A stretch of 7,387 nucleotides of DNA, taken from DASYAN01 sp036501345. GTDB taxonomy: Bacteria; Chloroflexota; Ktedonobacteria; Ktedonobacterales; Ktedonobacteraceae. How positions within the stretch are numbered: the first letter of the stretch is position 1; every line of letters starts with the position of its first letter. The notes beneath the pieces were generated by a model that was not told the DNA's origin, ran no database searches, and saw nothing but the letters and a program-made list of their open reading frames with translations. Below, one piece after another: positions 6,145-7,387 of the stretch. The DNA is taken from assembly GCA_036501345.1 (NCBI GenBank), contig DASYAN010000258.1, positions 1-7,387 of the forward strand, written 5' to 3'. A program made the translations under genes and the position numbers.

Positions 6145-6330
6145 GATGGTCTTTCCTTCTTAGCTTTTTTCAAGGTTTAACCCTCCCCGCGTCAGAAGAC
6201 CTCTACCTTGAGGTATGGGGATGAATTACACGAACCTGTATCCCCGGGCCCGGGTACGTTCCGGGCTGTTCTTGCGTGAAGCCCTTCATGCATTTCTGCA
6301 CCAGGAATCGTCACAGATGATCGGAGTCAC

Positions 6331-6358
6331 ATTACACCAGAAATTTATGTACTGTCAA
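6331..6358 (-). promoter_or_regulatory. purA: Probable purA promoter
   Basis: Read on the minus strand, a perfect TTGACA (6358-6353) is followed after 16 bases by TGTAAT (6336-6331), matching five of six -10 positions. Transcription would start near 6324, giving a leader of ~180 bases that includes the 6274-6291 hairpin, the CCCGGGCCCGGG palindrome and the 6200-6219 hairpin. If the surrounding region is a mobile-element remnant, the promoter lies inside it. Confidence 0.58.
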
Positions 6359-6502
6359 TACTCTTCAGGGACCCGATCCCTTATAAAGAGGATGGGCTTG
6401 CAGAGATGAGGTCAAGGCTACCATTACCCGGGAAACCGGAGCTGTTTCAGCCGTCCCGACAGAAAACAGCTCTCCGCAAGAGGCTCTCCTAACGAAAAGA
6501 TC

Positions 6503-6517
6503 CTGCCCAGTGGGCAG
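6503..6517. terminator. Intrinsic terminator-like hairpin
   Basis: CTGCCC (6503-6508) pairs with GGGCAG (6512-6517), loop AGT. On the plus strand it is followed by TTTCTTTCCTT. On the minus strand it is followed by GATCTTTTCG, about 50 bases past the stop of the spermidine-synthase-like gene, whose transcript it may end. A second, larger hairpin (6521-6559) sits between that stop and this one. Confidence 0.55.
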
Positions 6518-6565
6518 TTTCTTTCCTTCCATGCCTGAAGGCGTATGGGCCCTAGAAAGGACCTT

Positions 6566-7387
6566 TTATGGCTGCTGGATATAGTTCAGCAACAATTGAT
6601 CAGTAACTTGCTCAATAGGTGCCTGATCATCCGTAAAGACCATCCCTCCATCAGAACGACCCGGCACAGCAACTGGAACAACTTCATCGGCAACCTGCCC
6701 CATCACAGTACTTGGATCAAACTGTCCCATGTTCTGCAGGAATGTCTGAAGAGCAGTTGGCTGCATGGTTGCTACAATCTCTGAGTTGAATGTGTTCGGG
6801 ACATTGAACACGTATACACTGGGAAAGACAGTACTCAGTGTATTGACAAATGCCCGTACAAGCCTATAATCATGTGTCGTATGCCCGGTATTAAGCGCCA
6901 CGACACCTGTTGGCGAGAGATGTGAACGGATCTCAGTGAAAAACTCACGCGTTGTGAGTTGAAATGGAATGTAAGGTTGCTGGAATGCATCAATGGCTAC
7001 AATATCATAATTTTCGTGCGTCGTTGCCATAAATGCACGGCCATCCTCGGTATATACGTGCAGATTGGGCTCAGTCATATTAAAAAACTTGCGTCCCACA
7101 TCTACAATCGCTGGATCAATCTCCACTCCATCAATGGGAACGGGACCATAGACCGTTGTGAACTGACGCGCCACCGTTCCGCCAGCTAGACCGATGATAG
7201 CTACACGATGCAGTTGCTGGGGTTCGAAACCAGGGTTGAAGTATGGCGCAGCAAGAAAATAGTCCCAATACCAACCAGTGAGAACTTTGCTAGGGTCCGA
7301 ATAGTAATACACAGAATGTATTGCTTGCCCTTCGTTTAAAACAAGATCCCTCTCGCCGTCATGTTGTGTTACCTGGATATAATTATA
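6566..7387 (-). CDS. Spermidine synthase-like (aminopropyltransferase/SAM-fold) protein, N-terminus outside window
   Basis: The frame stays open to the right edge. The 25 codons before the GTG at 7312 read YNYIQV...LVLNEGQAIHSV, the usual N-terminal beta-strand region of spermidine synthases, so GTG 7312 is internal and the gene is 5'-truncated. In the visible 273 residues the nucleotide-binding motif is VAIIGLAGGTVARQ (around 62-75; the family usually has GxGGG), the acidic GVEIDP follows (around 87-92), then EDGRAF (114-119) and VAIDAFQQPYIPF (around 130-142). The first catalytic-type Asp (D133) is kept, but the family's DxxDP second Asp is not obvious, so true putrescine aminopropyl transfer is uncertain. 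The style matches the cytosolic half of fused MFS/spermidine-synthase proteins, whose membrane domain would lie off the window. No polyamine genes are adjacent. It shares strand with purA but is separated by 421 bases and terminator-like hairpins, so it is a separate unit. Confidence 0.87.
   Translation of the reverse strand, partial: YNYIQVTQHDGERDLVLNEGQAIHSVYYYSDPSKVLTGWYWDYFLAAPYFNPGFEPQQLHRVAIIGLAGGTVARQFTTVYGPVPIDGVEIDPAIVDVGRKFFNMTEPNLHVYTEDGRAFMATTHENYDIVAIDAFQQPYIPFQLTTREFFTEIRSHLSPTGVVALNTGHTTHDYRLVRAFVNTLSTVFPSVYVFNVPNTFNSEIVATMQPTALQTFLQNMGQFDPSTVMGQVADEVVPVAVPGRSDGGMVFTDDQAPIEQVTDQLLLNYIQQP

Larger units (their letters stand above)
6198..6560 (+). mobile_element. Possible non-autonomous or decayed IS200/IS605-type element
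   Basis: Two similar hairpins in the same orientation bracket the region. The left one (6200-6219) reads CCTCTACC-TTGA-GGTATGGG; the right one (6529-6548) has the form CCATGCC-TGAA-GG/GTATGGG. Same-sense subterminal hairpins of this look are characteristic of IS200/IS605 ends. The open frame 6387-6584 (ACRDEVKATITRETGAV...) is loosely reminiscent of a TnpB C-terminal tail, and the multi-stem RNA across 6361-6559 would fit the TnpB/IscB-associated guide RNA that overlaps such ends. No transposase or nuclease domain remains, and I cannot identify exact ends. This is a hypothesis. Confidence 0.3.
6145..6565. other. 420-base gap without a convincing protein gene: purA leader/promoter and dense hairpins
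   Basis: The gap between purA and the spermidine-synthase-like gene holds a minus-strand promoter and the ~180-base purA leader (6145-6324). Strong secondary structure spans almost all of it: stems at 6200-6219, 6243-6254 (palindrome CCCGGGCCCGGG), 6274-6291 (7 bp), 6361-6390 (two-tier), 6437-6476 (9-bp core), 6503-6517 and 6521-6559. The plus-strand open frame at 6215-6409 has no ribosome binding site or recognisable domain and is not called. The density of stems is more like a structured RNA or mobile-element end than ordinary spacer. Confidence 0.6.

Noticed and set aside
5818..6180. Long plus-strand open frame opposite the start of purA
   Set aside because: It is the antisense shadow of a clearly conserved coding region and shows no domain or ribosome binding site.
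6215..6409. Plus-strand open frame of 64 codons in the gap upstream of purA
   Set aside because: No ribosome binding site, no recognisable domain, and it overlaps several strong hairpins and the minus-strand purA promoter; length is compatible with chance.

Overview
The window looks like chromosomal DNA from a Chloroflexota bacterium, most likely Ktedonobacteria-like. This rests on my reading of the protein styles: a Chloroflexota-type PurA backbone, a cytochrome-oxidase-subunit-IV-like two-helix segment, and a fused-type spermidine-synthase-like protein. Base composition is moderate and no rRNA, tRNA or CRISPR array is seen. No marker gene settles the taxonomy, so it is an inference.

Layout from left to right: (1) a 5'-truncated, helix-rich, coiled-coil-like protein of unknown function (+, ends 649). 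(2) A short intergenic stretch with an inverted repeat and a TATAAT box, then a small membrane protein (+, 795-1589) that joins two transmembrane helices to a DUF2171/PRC-barrel-like domain. (3) A strong two-way terminator hairpin, then a convergent APC-superfamily permease with a C-terminal cytosolic domain (-, 1666-3738). (4) A roughly 300-base divergent regulatory region holding a riboswitch-like leader for the permease (minus strand) and a set of helically phased direct repeats running into the rsmG promoter (plus strand). (5) rsmG, the 16S rRNA m7G methyltransferase (+, 4042-4767). (6) A hairpin-rich gap, then a convergent adenylosuccinate-synthetase-family gene, purA-like (-, 4849-6144). 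(7) About 420 bases without a convincing protein gene, very rich in hairpins; it carries the likely purA promoter and may be a remnant or non-autonomous derivative of an IS200/IS605-type element. (8) A spermidine-synthase-like protein running off the right edge (-, 6566-7387).

The most interesting item is the PurA homologue. It is full length, with an intact frame, ribosome binding site and promoter, but the invariant catalytic aspartate (position 13) is glycine. Several other near-invariant active-site positions are also changed: 37, 39, 42, the 127-128 phosphate loop, and 414 in the GTP loop. Loss of this aspartate is also the hallmark of phage PurZ enzymes, which act on dGMP rather than IMP. 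The gene may therefore be a neofunctionalised purine-pathway enzyme, or a decaying paralogue.

The genes do not form one obvious operon. rsmG and purA are housekeeping-type genes placed tail to tail, and the permease, membrane protein and spermidine-synthase-like protein are independent transcription units with their own terminators.
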